A DNA stretch of 64,000 nt from assembly GCA_020632635.1 (NCBI GenBank), contig JACKFE010000002.1, forward strand, positions 372,001 through 436,000, read 5' to 3'. Source of the stretch: Nitrospiraceae bacterium (GTDB taxonomy: Bacteria > Nitrospirota > Nitrospiria > Nitrospirales > UBA8639). The translations under genes and the position numbers were made by a program. A model generated the notes under the pieces. That model saw nothing but the letters and a program-made list of their open reading frames with translations, searched no databases and was not told where the DNA came from. Shown one piece after another: positions 45,665-54,384 of the stretch (its first letter is position 1; every line of letters begins with the position of its first letter).

Positions 45665-46780
45665 ATGGGTTGGAACATTCAAGTCGGCGGAACAATACGG
45701 TCTCTCACTTGGGGGACATGCCTTCTCCTCATGCCTTCTCATGGCTGGGCCCAAGAGCCGACCGCTCCAACTCTCGCCCCTGAGGCACCGGCGGTCCAAA
45801 CCGAACGGCACCTCACCAATATCCGCCAGCTGACCTTTTCAGGCAAAAATGCGGAGGCCTACTTTTCATCCAGCGGGCATCAACTCGTCTATCAGTCCAC
45901 CTTGGAACCCGACGGCAAAACCCAGCGTGGATGCTACCAGATCTATATCATGAATCTGGAAGGGGCCAATGTCTATCGAGTCAGCACCGGTACCGGGGGA
46001 ACCACCTGCGGCTATTTTTTCCCGGGCGACCGGCGTGTGTTATTTTCCTCGACGCATATCAACAGTACGCTCTGCCCGCCAGAGCCGCCACGCGGGGAAC
46101 GCTACCGATGGGCCTTGGACGATTATGACCTGTTCACCATGAGCTTGAAAGGGTGGGATTTGCAACGTCTCACCGCCACCCCCGGCTATGATGCCGAAGC
46201 CACCATCTCCCCAGACGGCCGAACCATCGTGTGGACCTCGATGCGGGATGGAGATTTGGATATCTATACCATGAAGCTGGACGGCACCAACGTCAAACGC
46301 CTCACGGAAACCATCGGATATGACGGCGGAGCCTTCTTTTCGCCAGATAGCAAACGCCTGGTCTACCGGGCCAATCACCCCGCAACCGACCAAGAAGTCA
46401 AAGCCTACCAAGATCTGCTGGCGAAAAACCTGGTCGAACCTTCACACATGGAACTGTTCATCATGAACGCGGACGGATCGAATCAAACGCAGATCACGAA
46501 TAATGGGAAAGCCAACTTTGCCCCATATTTTCTCCCTCATGGCAAAGGGGTGATCTTCGCATCCAATCTCTCTACTCCGGAAGGGCACCATGGCCCTCCA
46601 AGCTTTCATCTCTATACCATCAATGACGACGGCACCGGACTCGAGCAAATCACCTTTGAGGGGCACTTCAATAGCTTTCCCATGTTTTCGCCTGACGGCA
46701 CGCAGCTGGTATGGTCATCGGACCGCAACGCCGCCGCCAAAGGCGAGTACAACATTTTCCTGGCTGATTGGGTCCCGTAA
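45665..46780 (+). CDS. TolB-like PD40 beta-propeller protein
   Basis: About 371 residues from the ATG at 45665, chosen for its AAAGGA upstream and its signal peptide (cleaved near GWAQ). The mature chain repeats PD40 blades: AYFSSSGHQLVYQST, AEATISPDGRTIVWTS, GAFFSPDSKRLVYRAN, PMFSPDGTQLVWSSD. These are the blades of TolB and of dipeptidyl peptidases, but no peptidase domain follows, so it is probably a binding or scaffold protein of the periplasm. The M1 peptidase just upstream is a possible partner. Confidence 0.85.
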   Translation: MGWNIQVGGTIRSLTWGTCLLLMPSHGWAQEPTAPTLAPEAPAVQTERHLTNIRQLTFSGKNAEAYFSSSGHQLVYQSTLEPDGKTQRGCYQIYIMNLEGANVYRVSTGTGGTTCGYFFPGDRRVLFSSTHINSTLCPPEPPRGERYRWALDDYDLFTMSLKGWDLQRLTATPGYDAEATISPDGRTIVWTSMRDGDLDIYTMKLDGTNVKRLTETIGYDGGAFFSPDSKRLVYRANHPATDQEVKAYQDLLAKNLVEPSHMELFIMNADGSNQTQITNNGKANFAPYFLPHGKGVIFASNLSTPEGHHGPPSFHLYTINDDGTGLEQITFEGHFNSFPMFSPDGTQLVWSSDRNAAAKGEYNIFLADWVP

Positions 46781-46903
46781 CGAATATCCTGATTGCCTCC
46801 CTTCATCAGGAGAGAGAGGGGAGGATTCAGAAACGGATTGCCTATCCACGCCATCATTCTTGCGAAGACGGGCATTCACCCCTCTATGTCTTGCTAATAT
46901 CCT

Positions 46904-48010
46904 GTGATTGCGCCCATACCTACTCCTGCCTCACCAGGGTCTTCTTTTCCGCCCAAGTCTCTCTCCACCACGATCATCGGACTCTCTCTTCTCCTTCTCA
47001 TGATATTGTTTGGGACGTTGGGCCAGATCGACCATCCCACCCTCACCATCGTGCACGGATTCACGGACCCGATGGTTGATCAAGTTGGGGACATCGGGAA
47101 TACACTGGGCAAAGGGGTCAGCCTGGTCTTGCTTTCCCTGGGCTTGGGAGCCATCGGGATCTGGCTGGGAGCCGACCGCTGGAAAAGCGCAGGACTCTAT
47201 ACTCTGCTGGCGCATGGCCTGAGCGGCCTGCTGACACAAATTCTCAAGCATAGCCTCGGCCGTCCACGCCCGCGCATCATGGATACGACTCCATGGGAGA
47301 TCCGGCCTTCATTTGAAAGCGGGCTCGACTCCTTTCCTTCCGGCCATACCTCTGGCTCGTTTTCCGTCGCCACAGTCCTGGCCGTATACTTTCCCAAAGG
47401 CCGCGTCCTCTGGTTTGGTCTTGCGAGTTTTATCGCCATCTGCCGAGTGATCAAAGGCTCACACTTTCCCACGGATGTCTTGGGGGGATTGCTCTTGGGA
47501 GTCGCCAGCGGACTCGTCTTCGTCTATGCCCGAGACCAATGGAAAGAGGCCATCGCACAAGCCTTCGTCCATGGACTCCCCTGGCTGGTGACCGTCTTTG
47601 GCCTGCTCTGGATACTGGTGCCTCATCCAGGGATTGAATTAGAACCCAATCTGTCGTTATTGATAGGACTGGCCTTGATCATGGTGGGATTAGGCCTGCG
47701 CCTCTGGTGGATACGGGAAGCCTCCTATGCCAATCCCGCGATGCCTGTGCACATGCCAACCTGGCCTCGCCTCCTCATGGGCCTCGGCCTTGCCGCAAGC
47801 ACGGGCAGTTTCATCGTCGTAGGCGTAGGAGCCTTAGCAGGAATGGTCTGGTGGCTGGAAATAGAATTTAAGCCACTCCCTCAAATTAAAATCCGCAAAA
47901 ATTTCGTCCGAGGTATCCATCCCATCTGCAGGGAAACAGCCTTAGGATTCGCTATACTTCTCATAGCTCTACTGACCTTCCTGATCAGATCCCATCTGCT
48001 CATTTTCTAA
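46904..48010 (+). CDS. PAP2-superfamily membrane phosphatase
   Basis: A 368-residue multi-pass protein with a GTG start. The PAP2 triad is complete: KHSLGRPRPR, then SFPSGHTSGSFS, then CRVIKGSHFPTDVLGG, near residues 120-200. These enzymes remove phosphate from lipid phosphates such as undecaprenyl diphosphate or phosphatidic acid. The C-terminal half (about 210-368) adds further transmembrane segments beyond the core, so it is longer than BacA-type PAP2 proteins of 200-250 residues. Confidence 0.88.
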   Translation: MIAPIPTPASPGSSFPPKSLSTTIIGLSLLLLMILFGTLGQIDHPTLTIVHGFTDPMVDQVGDIGNTLGKGVSLVLLSLGLGAIGIWLGADRWKSAGLYTLLAHGLSGLLTQILKHSLGRPRPRIMDTTPWEIRPSFESGLDSFPSGHTSGSFSVATVLAVYFPKGRVLWFGLASFIAICRVIKGSHFPTDVLGGLLLGVASGLVFVYARDQWKEAIAQAFVHGLPWLVTVFGLLWILVPHPGIELEPNLSLLIGLALIMVGLGLRLWWIREASYANPAMPVHMPTWPRLLMGLGLAASTGSFIVVGVGALAGMVWWLEIEFKPLPQIKIRKNFVRGIHPICRETALGFAILLIALLTFLIRSHLLIF

Positions 48011-48645
48011 TTGCATTTCGTTACTATGACAATACGAAATCTCTTGACGAGTGGATGAAAAGTTAATCCCTCTCCCTAAACGAATTTTCATTGTAAGTAC
48101 AGGATGAGGCTCTTCCTAGTTTTCCGTTGGAACCGCACAAAGGTGCTCAGCCAAAAATCTTTATCTAATTTTTCCTTCTTACAATTTCGCGGTGCGTTCA
48201 ACCGTGAGGACGAGGTCCCATGGGGACGGTGACACAACCTTGCCCTGCCAAATAGACGTTTAGACATTGAGGTTCACCGATTCATTAAACAACGCCTATA
48301 GAAGATATCCAAAAAGATACAAATTTAACCGTTTGGATACAACCTTGATCAATTTAGTCATGTGGATAAAGAACAAGAGCAAATACTTTGCCTTGAAAAA
48401 CGAAAAATTTCTTACCCAAGAAGGAACCCGTAAAAAAAAAGACTTTGACATTCGCAACCTGGTACAGACGAGAATTCACAACAAAACTCGCTTTTTATAA
48501 ACCTTTTCATTTCATTAAAATTTGGCATTATGGTTTTTTGGGTATTAGGTTTGCTTTCCCACAAGAATGTAAACTAGGCCATTTTCAATTTCTATAATGG
48601 CTTTATGACCAATCCCTTCATTGGGGACAAGGAAGGAGGATTACA
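48011..48645. other. AT-rich intergenic region ahead of the metzincin gene
   Basis: About 635 bases with no supported gene. A 77-codon TTG frame at 48267-48500 is lysine-rich and has no clear ribosome binding site, so I do not call it. The region has an eight-base inverted repeat (TATCCAAA at 48306-48313 with TTTGGATA at 48332-48339) and one perfect DnaA-box 9-mer at 48361-48369. Promoter boxes are not clear. Confidence 0.5.
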
Positions 48646-49845
48646 ATGCCTTGGACAAGCAACGTCAAGATTCCTAACCAGAAAAGTAAGGCCAGCCCCG
48701 CTATGGCCTTTTTTCGTGGGCGGACTCACATGGTGCACCTGGGGAATAGCTCCAATGATATTTGGCATTCCACCTTTGACGGAACCCGTTGGACCACCAA
48801 CGTCAAAATTCCCGGCCAAAAAAGTAAAGCGTCCCCTGCCCTGGCGACTTTTGGCGGCCGACTTCATATGGTGCATTTAGGAAACAGCTCAAACAACATT
48901 TGGCATTCCACATTCGATGGCCGACAATGGAGCACCAATGTCAAAATTCCGAATCAATCGAGTAAAAGGGCCCCGGCATTAGCCTCATTTGGAGGTCGGC
49001 TCCACATGGTCCATCTCGGAAGCAGCTCAAACAACATTTGGCACTCTAACTTCAATGGCACCCGCTGGACACCCAATGTGAAAATTCCTGATCAAAAAAG
49101 TAAAGCGTCCCCTGCCCTGGCGACTTTTGGTGGACGTCTTCATATGGTCCATCTGGGAAATACCTCCAATAATATTTGGTATTCTATTTTCAACGGCACC
49201 GAGTGGACCCCGAATATTAAAATTCCGAATCAATCGAGTAAAAGAGCTCCGGCATTAGCAATCTTTGGCCGTCGATTGCATATGGTGCACCTGGGAAGTA
49301 GCACAAATAATATCTGGCATAGTTCGTCTGATGGTGTACTGTCCGTTGTTCGATTAGGCCTCAAAGTTCTGGTAACTCCGACAATTTCCGTGAATACCAT
49401 GTTACGGGACATGAGGACGGTTTATGCTTCTCGAGGGTTTCTCGTTCAAGTCGTTAACAATGAGCGATTAAATCTTCCAGCATTGACGACTGTGGATGTC
49501 GGGCAGTGCAGAATGGGAAGTGTCACAGCTGAGCAAAGGCAACTATTCCGTAATCGCAATAACCTCCAAAGAAATGATGTGGCTGTCTATTTCGTCCGTG
49601 CAACCAATCCGGCTTTTAATGGTTGTGCCGCACATCCCAATGGAGTACCAGCATGTGTCGTAGCTTCAGGAGCTACCAGATGGACAATGGGGCATGAAGT
49701 CGGACACGTACTCGGACTAAACCATGTCAATAATAACAACCGGCTGATGACCGGAAATGGAACCTCCAACATTACGAATCCTCCACCGGATCTCACCCTC
49801 GGGGAAGGACGGACAATGGCAGATAGTGGATTTAGCATTGAATGA
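48646..49845 (+). CDS. Metzincin-type metalloprotease with five N-terminal 46-residue repeats
   Basis: A 399-residue protein with AAGGAGG before the ATG and no signal peptide. Residues 1-230 are five tandem repeats of 46 residues (core NVKIP.Q.SK..PALA.FGGRLHMVHLG..SNNIWHS), which look like blades of a tectonin or sialidase-like propeller. The last 160 residues contain HEVGHVLGLNH (H350-H360), the HExxHxxGxxH zinc site of metzincins. A Met-turn candidate (M368 in RLMTG) follows closely. QCRMG and NGCAAHPNGVPACVV could form disulfides. The pattern suggests a lectin-like targeting part joined to a protease, released without a Sec signal. The HEAT-repeat gene follows by 29 bases. Confidence 0.8.
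   Translation: MPWTSNVKIPNQKSKASPAMAFFRGRTHMVHLGNSSNDIWHSTFDGTRWTTNVKIPGQKSKASPALATFGGRLHMVHLGNSSNNIWHSTFDGRQWSTNVKIPNQSSKRAPALASFGGRLHMVHLGSSSNNIWHSNFNGTRWTPNVKIPDQKSKASPALATFGGRLHMVHLGNTSNNIWYSIFNGTEWTPNIKIPNQSSKRAPALAIFGRRLHMVHLGSSTNNIWHSSSDGVLSVVRLGLKVLVTPTISVNTMLRDMRTVYASRGFLVQVVNNERLNLPALTTVDVGQCRMGSVTAEQRQLFRNRNNLQRNDVAVYFVRATNPAFNGCAAHPNGVPACVVASGATRWTMGHEVGHVLGLNHVNNNNRLMTGNGTSNITNPPPDLTLGEGRTMADSGFSIE
48661..49335 (+). repeat. Tandem 138-bp coding repeat, five copies
   Basis: Copies begin at 48661, 48799, 48937, 49075 and 49213, each exactly 138 bases apart and in frame. The last copy is shorter by five codons. Copies 2 and 4 and copies 3 and 5 share near-identical stretches (e.g. 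AAAGCGTCCCCTGCCCTGG in 2 and 4), which points to recent duplication of a two-unit block or gene conversion. Confidence 0.95.
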
Positions 49846-49874
49846 TTCGAACACCCAACAGGTAAGGAGGAACT

Positions 49875-50327
49875 ATGGCTATCACGATAAGAACAATAAA
49901 AGCTCTTCTGGAATCCGATGAACCTGATTACGCGGCGGGAAAAAAGCTTGGGAAAGCCGCATTGCCGCTGCTCAAAAAATTGGCAAGCCAAAAAGATCCT
50001 ATGCTGGCGAGCAAGGCCGTTTGCCTGGCAGGAATGATCGGAGGTGAAGAGTCACTCCCGACCATTGAACAAGCATCTCGCCATGCGGATATCACAATTC
50101 GTGTTGCGGCTGCCTATGCCGTGCAACATCTCAAAAAAGGACTGGCCGATGATGTCTTGACTCGGTTATTGGGTGATAAGGATATTGGAGTTCAAAAACT
50201 TGCCATTCGTTCAGCTGCGAAATCCGGAAGTGTGCGCTTGCGTGAAGATATCATGCGCCTTTCACGTTCCAAATCTTCTGCGTTTATCAGAAGTGAAGCA
50301 AAGAGCGCGCTAAAAAAAGTTCAATAG
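49875..50327 (+). CDS. HEAT-repeat protein paired with the metzincin
   Basis: A 150-residue all-helical protein with GGTAAGGAGGAACT before its ATG. Its helical pairs read like HEAT repeats: DPMLASKAVCLAGMIGGEESLPTIEQA, DITIRVAAAYAVQHLK and DIGVQKLAIRSAAKSG. HEAT solenoids bind proteins and have no catalytic residues here. Close spacing suggests it is co-expressed with the metzincin as a partner, chaperone or immunity protein; that role is inference. Confidence 0.78.
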   Translation: MAITIRTIKALLESDEPDYAAGKKLGKAALPLLKKLASQKDPMLASKAVCLAGMIGGEESLPTIEQASRHADITIRVAAAYAVQHLKKGLADDVLTRLLGDKDIGVQKLAIRSAAKSGSVRLREDIMRLSRSKSSAFIRSEAKSALKKVQ

Positions 50328-50611
50328 TCGGTTGTTCCTCAGAGTCCTATAGGAAAAAGATCTGCTAGCCGAACGAAGAAGCCAGGCCCCTTTGCGATCT
50401 TTCGAGAACAGCCTATAAACCGGCAAGACAATTTATACCTGACCCCCGGCACAGCAAAGACACTGGGCGGATGGAGAATTTTGCATAGGCCATGGCAGGA
50501 GACAATGCCATGAAATAACGCCTGCGATTGATTGGGATTGTCTGAATTTCGAGCACACGAATGAACTGCGCACTGATCCAGCAATGGCTACCCAAGCCCT
50601 CAGTGCAATTT

Positions 50612-50757
50612 TTATAGTAGTGGTTTGCTAGAGTGGAGAGAAAAGCCGCCATGGTCCAGGACCACTTTGCAGTCAGACATGATATCGGGAAGTTGTCCAC
50701 GAAGCGGCGTTTGAAGGATGGCCATTTTGCGGCCAGCAGCAAAGAAGGAGGTCCTCA
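50612..50757 (-). pseudogene. Remnant of a GT39-like glycosyltransferase C-terminus
   Basis: On the minus strand a frame ending at TAA (50612-50614) encodes GRKMAILQTPLRGQLP, then KVVLDHGGFSL and a final KPLL. It matches the last 42 residues of the intact glycosyltransferase at 51509-53251 at about 80 percent identity by eye, with an intact stop. Upstream of codon GRK the frame shifts and homology fades by about 50757. A second copy of this gene, or an older duplication, has been lost except for its 3' end. The stretch 50328-50611 next to it shows no recognisable gene. Confidence 0.8.
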
Positions 50758-50868
50758 GGATTGCGACATTCAACGACCTCTCTTAGATGTATTCGCCATA
50801 AATGATCTGGCAAACTGCTTTCACAGTCGAATCATTTACTGATTTTCCCCATGGAAAGGAGCAGGGCT

Positions 50869-51054
50869 ATGGCAACAGCAAAAGAAGCTGCCCGCGAAGT
50901 TCTCGAACGGCTTTCTGATCAAGTAACTTGGAATGACATTATGTATGAACTGTATGTGAAACAGAAATTGGAAGCCGGGCTGGCAGATATCGAGGCTGGA
51001 CGAACCGTTCCTCACCAACAACTAAAGGCAGAAATACTTGGCAATGAAAATTGA
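50869..51054 (+). CDS. Antitoxin of a RelE/ParE-type module
   Basis: A 61-residue protein; the ATG at 50869 has AAGGAG nine bases upstream, which itself lies after an earlier in-frame ATG (50851) that I reject. The pattern AKEAAREVLERLSDQVTWNDIMYELYVKQKLEAGLADIEAGRTVPH is that of a known class of small antitoxins paired with ParE/RelE toxins. It overlaps the toxin start by 11 bases. Confidence 0.82.
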   Translation: MATAKEAAREVLERLSDQVTWNDIMYELYVKQKLEAGLADIEAGRTVPHQQLKAEILGNEN

Positions 51055-51352
51055 GTGGTCTAATCGATCACGGAATGACCTCCAAGATCTCCAAGCCTAC
51101 ATCTCAAAAGATTCTCCCTATTATGCCAAACAGTTCCTCGAACGTATTTTTATGGCTGTTGAGAAATTGGAAACCCATCCCAAAATCGGTCGAATCGTCC
51201 CGGAGGCCAACCGCGAAGACGTTCGTGAGCTTCTCTTCCATAATTATCGAATCATGTACCAAATTTAATCCAAACAGATCTCTATCGTCACCATGATCCA
51301 TGGAAGTCGAGATCTCTCCCAATCAGAACCTCCTCCATGGAATATCCTGTAA
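51044..51352 (+). pseudogene. RelE/ParE-type toxin interrupted by a premature stop
   Basis: The frame from the ATG at 51044 gives MKIEWSNRSRNDLQDLQAYI, then THPKIGRIVPEANREDVREL and LFHNYRIMYQI, a ParE/RelE fold. A TAA at 51266-51268 then stops it after 74 residues. Reading on in the same frame gives SKQISIVTMIHGSRDLSQ, the normal last strand (IxIxxVxHGxRDL) of the family, up to TAA at 51350. One base change would restore the gene, so it is a recent nonsense mutation, unless the short form is used. The antitoxin gene is intact. Confidence 0.82.
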
Positions 51353-51508
51353 CTACCATATAACTGAATACATACACCTTACCAAAATATTTCATTGATC
51401 TGCACAGAATTCGAGACATCCTCCATTGTCGAAACAGCTCCAGCTAAAAAATTTGCGGCGGCGTCACGCACACGTTCCTTACATAGAGAAGGCTAGAGAC
51501 TGACGTTT
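51353..51508. other. Short gap between toxin remnant and glycosyltransferase gene
   Basis: Nothing recognised in these 156 bases. The right end joins the stop of the minus-strand glycosyltransferase gene. Confidence 0.4.
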
Positions 51509-53251
51509 TTATAAGAGCGGTTCGCTGGAGAGGAGGGAAAAGCCGCCGTGGTCCAGCACGACTTTCCAATGCGACATGGCTTCCGGAAGCTGTCCGCGAA
51601 GGGGAGTTTGGAGAATGGCCATCTTACGGCCGGGGGCGGAGAGGTGTTGAGGAAGATCTTCGTCATGCAAGCCTAGGAAGTACACTTTGCGTTTCGCATA
51701 AAAACTGAGGGAGGGGCGTTTGCGGCCAAACTGGATGAGGCGATCCTCTGTTCCCAGATTTAACCCCGCAATGACCGCTAATTCTTGCGGTGGTCCCACA
51801 AAATAATGCTGGTAGATCGGCAACCCAAATCGTGCCAGCACGACACTGAAGAGCACCATCATGCCGCATCCCACCCAAGCGGCCAGATGGCGTTTAGAGT
51901 CCGAACGCATACATTGCCGCATCAGCATTGTGCCCAACACGATGACGAGTCCAAGGATCGAGGGAAGCCAATCGACTTCCACATGCACGGCGGCCGGAAA
52001 TTCTTTGGTGATCTGTTTTAACAACAGGTGAAAGACTGCTGGGACGAACGCCAAGGCAATGCCTAACAGATAGCCCACCCCGATTAGGAGACGAGTGGCC
52101 ATGGTCAGCCCGACCGGATCGTCCTCGCCCACCAATCGTTTCCACCACAGGGCCACCAATAGCGCGCCTCCAGGAAACGCGGGATAAATGTAATGCGGCA
52201 ACCGTGTCGCAGAAAGAGTAAAGAAGACTAATAATCCCACGACCCAGAGACTCAGAAAGAAGGTCAGGTTGGCTTCCGGCGAGGAAAAGGCCTGGCCCCG
52301 CCAATAATCTTTCCATCGTTTCAACGTTTGATACAACACGGAAGGCAACACCGCACTCCAGGGGAACAATCCGAGCAGCAGAATCGGCACGTAAAAAAAG
52401 ATGGTGCCCCCATGGCCTTCCATGGGACTCAGGAATCGACCGGTGGTGTTCGCTTGCGCTGCAGCCCAATACGCCTCTCCATGAATCTGAAACATCATCA
52501 GGTACCAAGGAGCAGCCACCGCCGAGACCAAGAGCAGGCCGCCCAACGGAAACCCTCGTGCCCAAAATTTCCCCCATTGCCGGGTCAGCGTAAGATAGGG
52601 GATGACCCCCACCAGGGGAATAATAATGCCCACCGGCCCTTTGACCAACATTCCCAATCCCATGGCCAGATAAAATAGGACAAAGAGCCACCGCCTGGTC
52701 TGTTCATGCTGCAACGCCTGCCAAAAGCTATAACCGGCCAACGTGGTACACACCACCAACTCCGGATCGGTTAACACCATGCGATTGATCCCCAAAAACT
52801 CCAGGTTCAACAGCAACATCAAGCCTGCCCACAGGGCCACCCTGGGACCTGCCCACTTCCGAACGAAGAGATATTGAACCAGCAGGACGCCAAGGCCGGA
52901 TAATGCCGAGGGCAACCGTGCGGCGAATTCATTGACCCCGAACAGGGTATACGATCCGCTGATGAGCCAATACACAAAAGCTGGTTTGGCATAACGTGGT
53001 TCGTAATTCAGGGTGGGAGAAATCCAATCGCCGGTTTCCAGCATCTCCCGGGCAGCTTCGGCATTGCTCCCCTCGTCGCGATCGGTCAGGCCCAGGGATC
53101 CGAGATCCGGGCCAAACAACCACCCGCCATCCAACCCGAGCAACCACGCCGCCAGAAGCAGCACACCCACGATATGCAAGAAGGAAGATTGCGTGATGGA
53201 AGATCGAGAAGAGGAAACCGGAGGGTGCTCAAAAAAAAGGGGACTATCCAC
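51509..53251 (-). CDS. ArnT/PMT-like glycosyltransferase family 39 protein
   Basis: A 580-residue membrane glycosyltransferase of the GT-C type. It has a signal-anchor helix near residue 27, then the first-loop catalytic pattern LTDRDEGSNAEAAREML, PRYAKPAFVYWLI and many transmembrane helices. Members such as ArnT move a sugar from polyprenyl phosphate to lipid A in the periplasm. A GT2 polyprenyl-phosphate glycosyltransferase lies upstream on the same strand and supplies the donor. The start at 53251 overlaps the preceding gene by eight bases. Its 3' end has a degraded copy at 50612-50757. Confidence 0.88.
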   Translation of the reverse strand: MDSPLFFEHPPVSSSRSSITQSSFLHIVGVLLLAAWLLGLDGGWLFGPDLGSLGLTDRDEGSNAEAAREMLETGDWISPTLNYEPRYAKPAFVYWLISGSYTLFGVNEFAARLPSALSGLGVLLVQYLFVRKWAGPRVALWAGLMLLLNLEFLGINRMVLTDPELVVCTTLAGYSFWQALQHEQTRRWLFVLFYLAMGLGMLVKGPVGIIIPLVGVIPYLTLTRQWGKFWARGFPLGGLLLVSAVAAPWYLMMFQIHGEAYWAAAQANTTGRFLSPMEGHGGTIFFYVPILLLGLFPWSAVLPSVLYQTLKRWKDYWRGQAFSSPEANLTFFLSLWVVGLLVFFTLSATRLPHYIYPAFPGGALLVALWWKRLVGEDDPVGLTMATRLLIGVGYLLGIALAFVPAVFHLLLKQITKEFPAAVHVEVDWLPSILGLVIVLGTMLMRQCMRSDSKRHLAAWVGCGMMVLFSVVLARFGLPIYQHYFVGPPQELAVIAGLNLGTEDRLIQFGRKRPSLSFYAKRKVYFLGLHDEDLPQHLSAPGRKMAILQTPLRGQLPEAMSHWKVVLDHGGFSLLSSEPLL

Positions 53252-53534
53252 TCACGACTCGCTTTTTCGCCTGATGCACCAGCATGATATTGCGAATATA
53301 GACCAAGGTTCCAATCCCCTGCCCCACGATAAAGACCGGATCGACCTTATGGATAGCATAGGCGAGGACCACGATACTCCCAATGAAACTCATATACCAA
53401 AATGATGGTGGAATTTGGCTCTCGGCTTTTTTCTCCGACACAAACCATTGAATAAGCCAGCGTGAGAAAAACAGACTTTGCCCGACGAATCCAATCCCCA
53501 CCCACATCATTTCCACTGTCGACAGATCCATCAT
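53244..53534 (-). CDS. LpxB N-terminal-domain-like membrane protein
   Basis: A 96-residue protein with three hydrophobic segments. The pattern GFVGQSLFFSRWLIQWFVSEKKAES, then PPSFWYMSFIGSIVVLAYAIHKVDPVFIVGQG, is the N-terminal domain seen in some lipid-A-disaccharide synthases and encoded alone in lipid A modification operons. It may be a transporter or membrane partner of the polyprenyl-phosphate glycosyltransferase system. It sits between the GT2 and GT39 genes, overlapping the latter. Confidence 0.85.
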   Translation of the reverse strand: MMDLSTVEMMWVGIGFVGQSLFFSRWLIQWFVSEKKAESQIPPSFWYMSFIGSIVVLAYAIHKVDPVFIVGQGIGTLVYIRNIMLVHQAKKRVVSG

Positions 53535-53610
53535 GGATTAGAAGCCTTCAGGATGGCCTATTCCCCAATCAACCGGGAAGGGGAAGACAGAGCCAGAATG
53601 CAGAAGGGTG

Positions 53611-54384
53611 TCACGGGTGCTCGACCTCATGACCGGCTTGTCCGGGTGGTGCCACTTCCTTCATCGTGTAATTCAAGCAGCGCTTTTGCATCCATCTGAC
53701 AGCGAATAAATCATACAATCCTACGAACAGGCGGTTGCCCACCCCATACTTCGACAGGCCATGGGCACGTGGAAAATGCTGGACTGGGACTTCGGTCACC
53801 GTAAAGCCATACATCTTGGCCAATGCCGGAAAGAACCGATGCATATTTCTAAAAGGAGGCAGACGATCGACCACAGCCTTCCGGAATATTTTCAGCGAAC
53901 AGCCGGTATCGGAAATTCCGTCGTGCACAACCCAATTGCGAACCTGGTTCGCAATCCGGGAAGACAAACGCCGCACCAGATTATCATGCCGCGCCTGACG
54001 TTTGCCGCATACAAGATCGTAGCGATCACTATAGGCCAATAACTTGGAAAAATCGCTCGGGTCATATTGCAAATCCCCATCCATCGTCGCAATGAGCCCA
54101 CCACGCGCTTGACGAAACCCCGCATCGAAGGCCGCCGTTTGCCCGTGGTTCCCATCAAGCCGGATGACTCGTATGGACGGAGATTGTGCCGTGAGTGTAT
54201 CCAAAATCCGGCTACTCCCATCCGTACTGCCATCATCCACTAAGACAATTTCAAACGGAGCCGCGGCACTTTCCGGTCTCCCTTCAAAGACCTTGAGGAG
54301 TTGGCTGGCCAAAGGCTGAATATTGTCCCGTTCGTCCTTAATGGGGACAATGATGGAAATCCAGGGTTTGGTGGAAGAGGTCAT
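53611..54384 (-). CDS. GT2 family glycosyltransferase (dolichyl/undecaprenyl-phosphate sugar synthase-like)
   Basis: A 257-residue protein. ISIIVPIKDERDNI, VLVDDGSTDGS, ALDAGFRQARG-like AAFDAGFRQARGG and the DxD motif DGDLQYDP mark a GT2 enzyme of the DPM1/ArnC type, which puts a sugar on polyprenyl phosphate. SDTGCSLKIFRK follows, then MHRFFPALAKMYGF, which carry the lipid-binding region. No transmembrane pair follows, so it is of the soluble DPM1-like form. First gene of the cassette with the LpxB-N-like and GT39 genes. Confidence 0.88.
   Translation of the reverse strand: MTSSTKPWISIIVPIKDERDNIQPLASQLLKVFEGRPESAAAPFEIVLVDDGSTDGSSRILDTLTAQSPSIRVIRLDGNHGQTAAFDAGFRQARGGLIATMDGDLQYDPSDFSKLLAYSDRYDLVCGKRQARHDNLVRRLSSRIANQVRNWVVHDGISDTGCSLKIFRKAVVDRLPPFRNMHRFFPALAKMYGFTVTEVPVQHFPRAHGLSKYGVGNRLFVGLYDLFAVRWMQKRCLNYTMKEVAPPGQAGHEVEHP

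Noticed and set aside
48267..48500. 77-codon TTG frame in AT-rich DNA
   Set aside because: Weak start, lysine-rich composition expected from AT-rich sequence, no homology pattern I know.
48646..49350. CRISPR-like array
   Set aside because: The 138-base periodic repeat is in frame and coding, without spacers.
50339..50600. Minus-strand frames of 80-110 codons between the HEAT gene and the glycosyltransferase remnant
   Set aside because: The upper frame runs through the remnant in the wrong reading frame; the rest shows no recognisable protein. I could not link it to a transposase.
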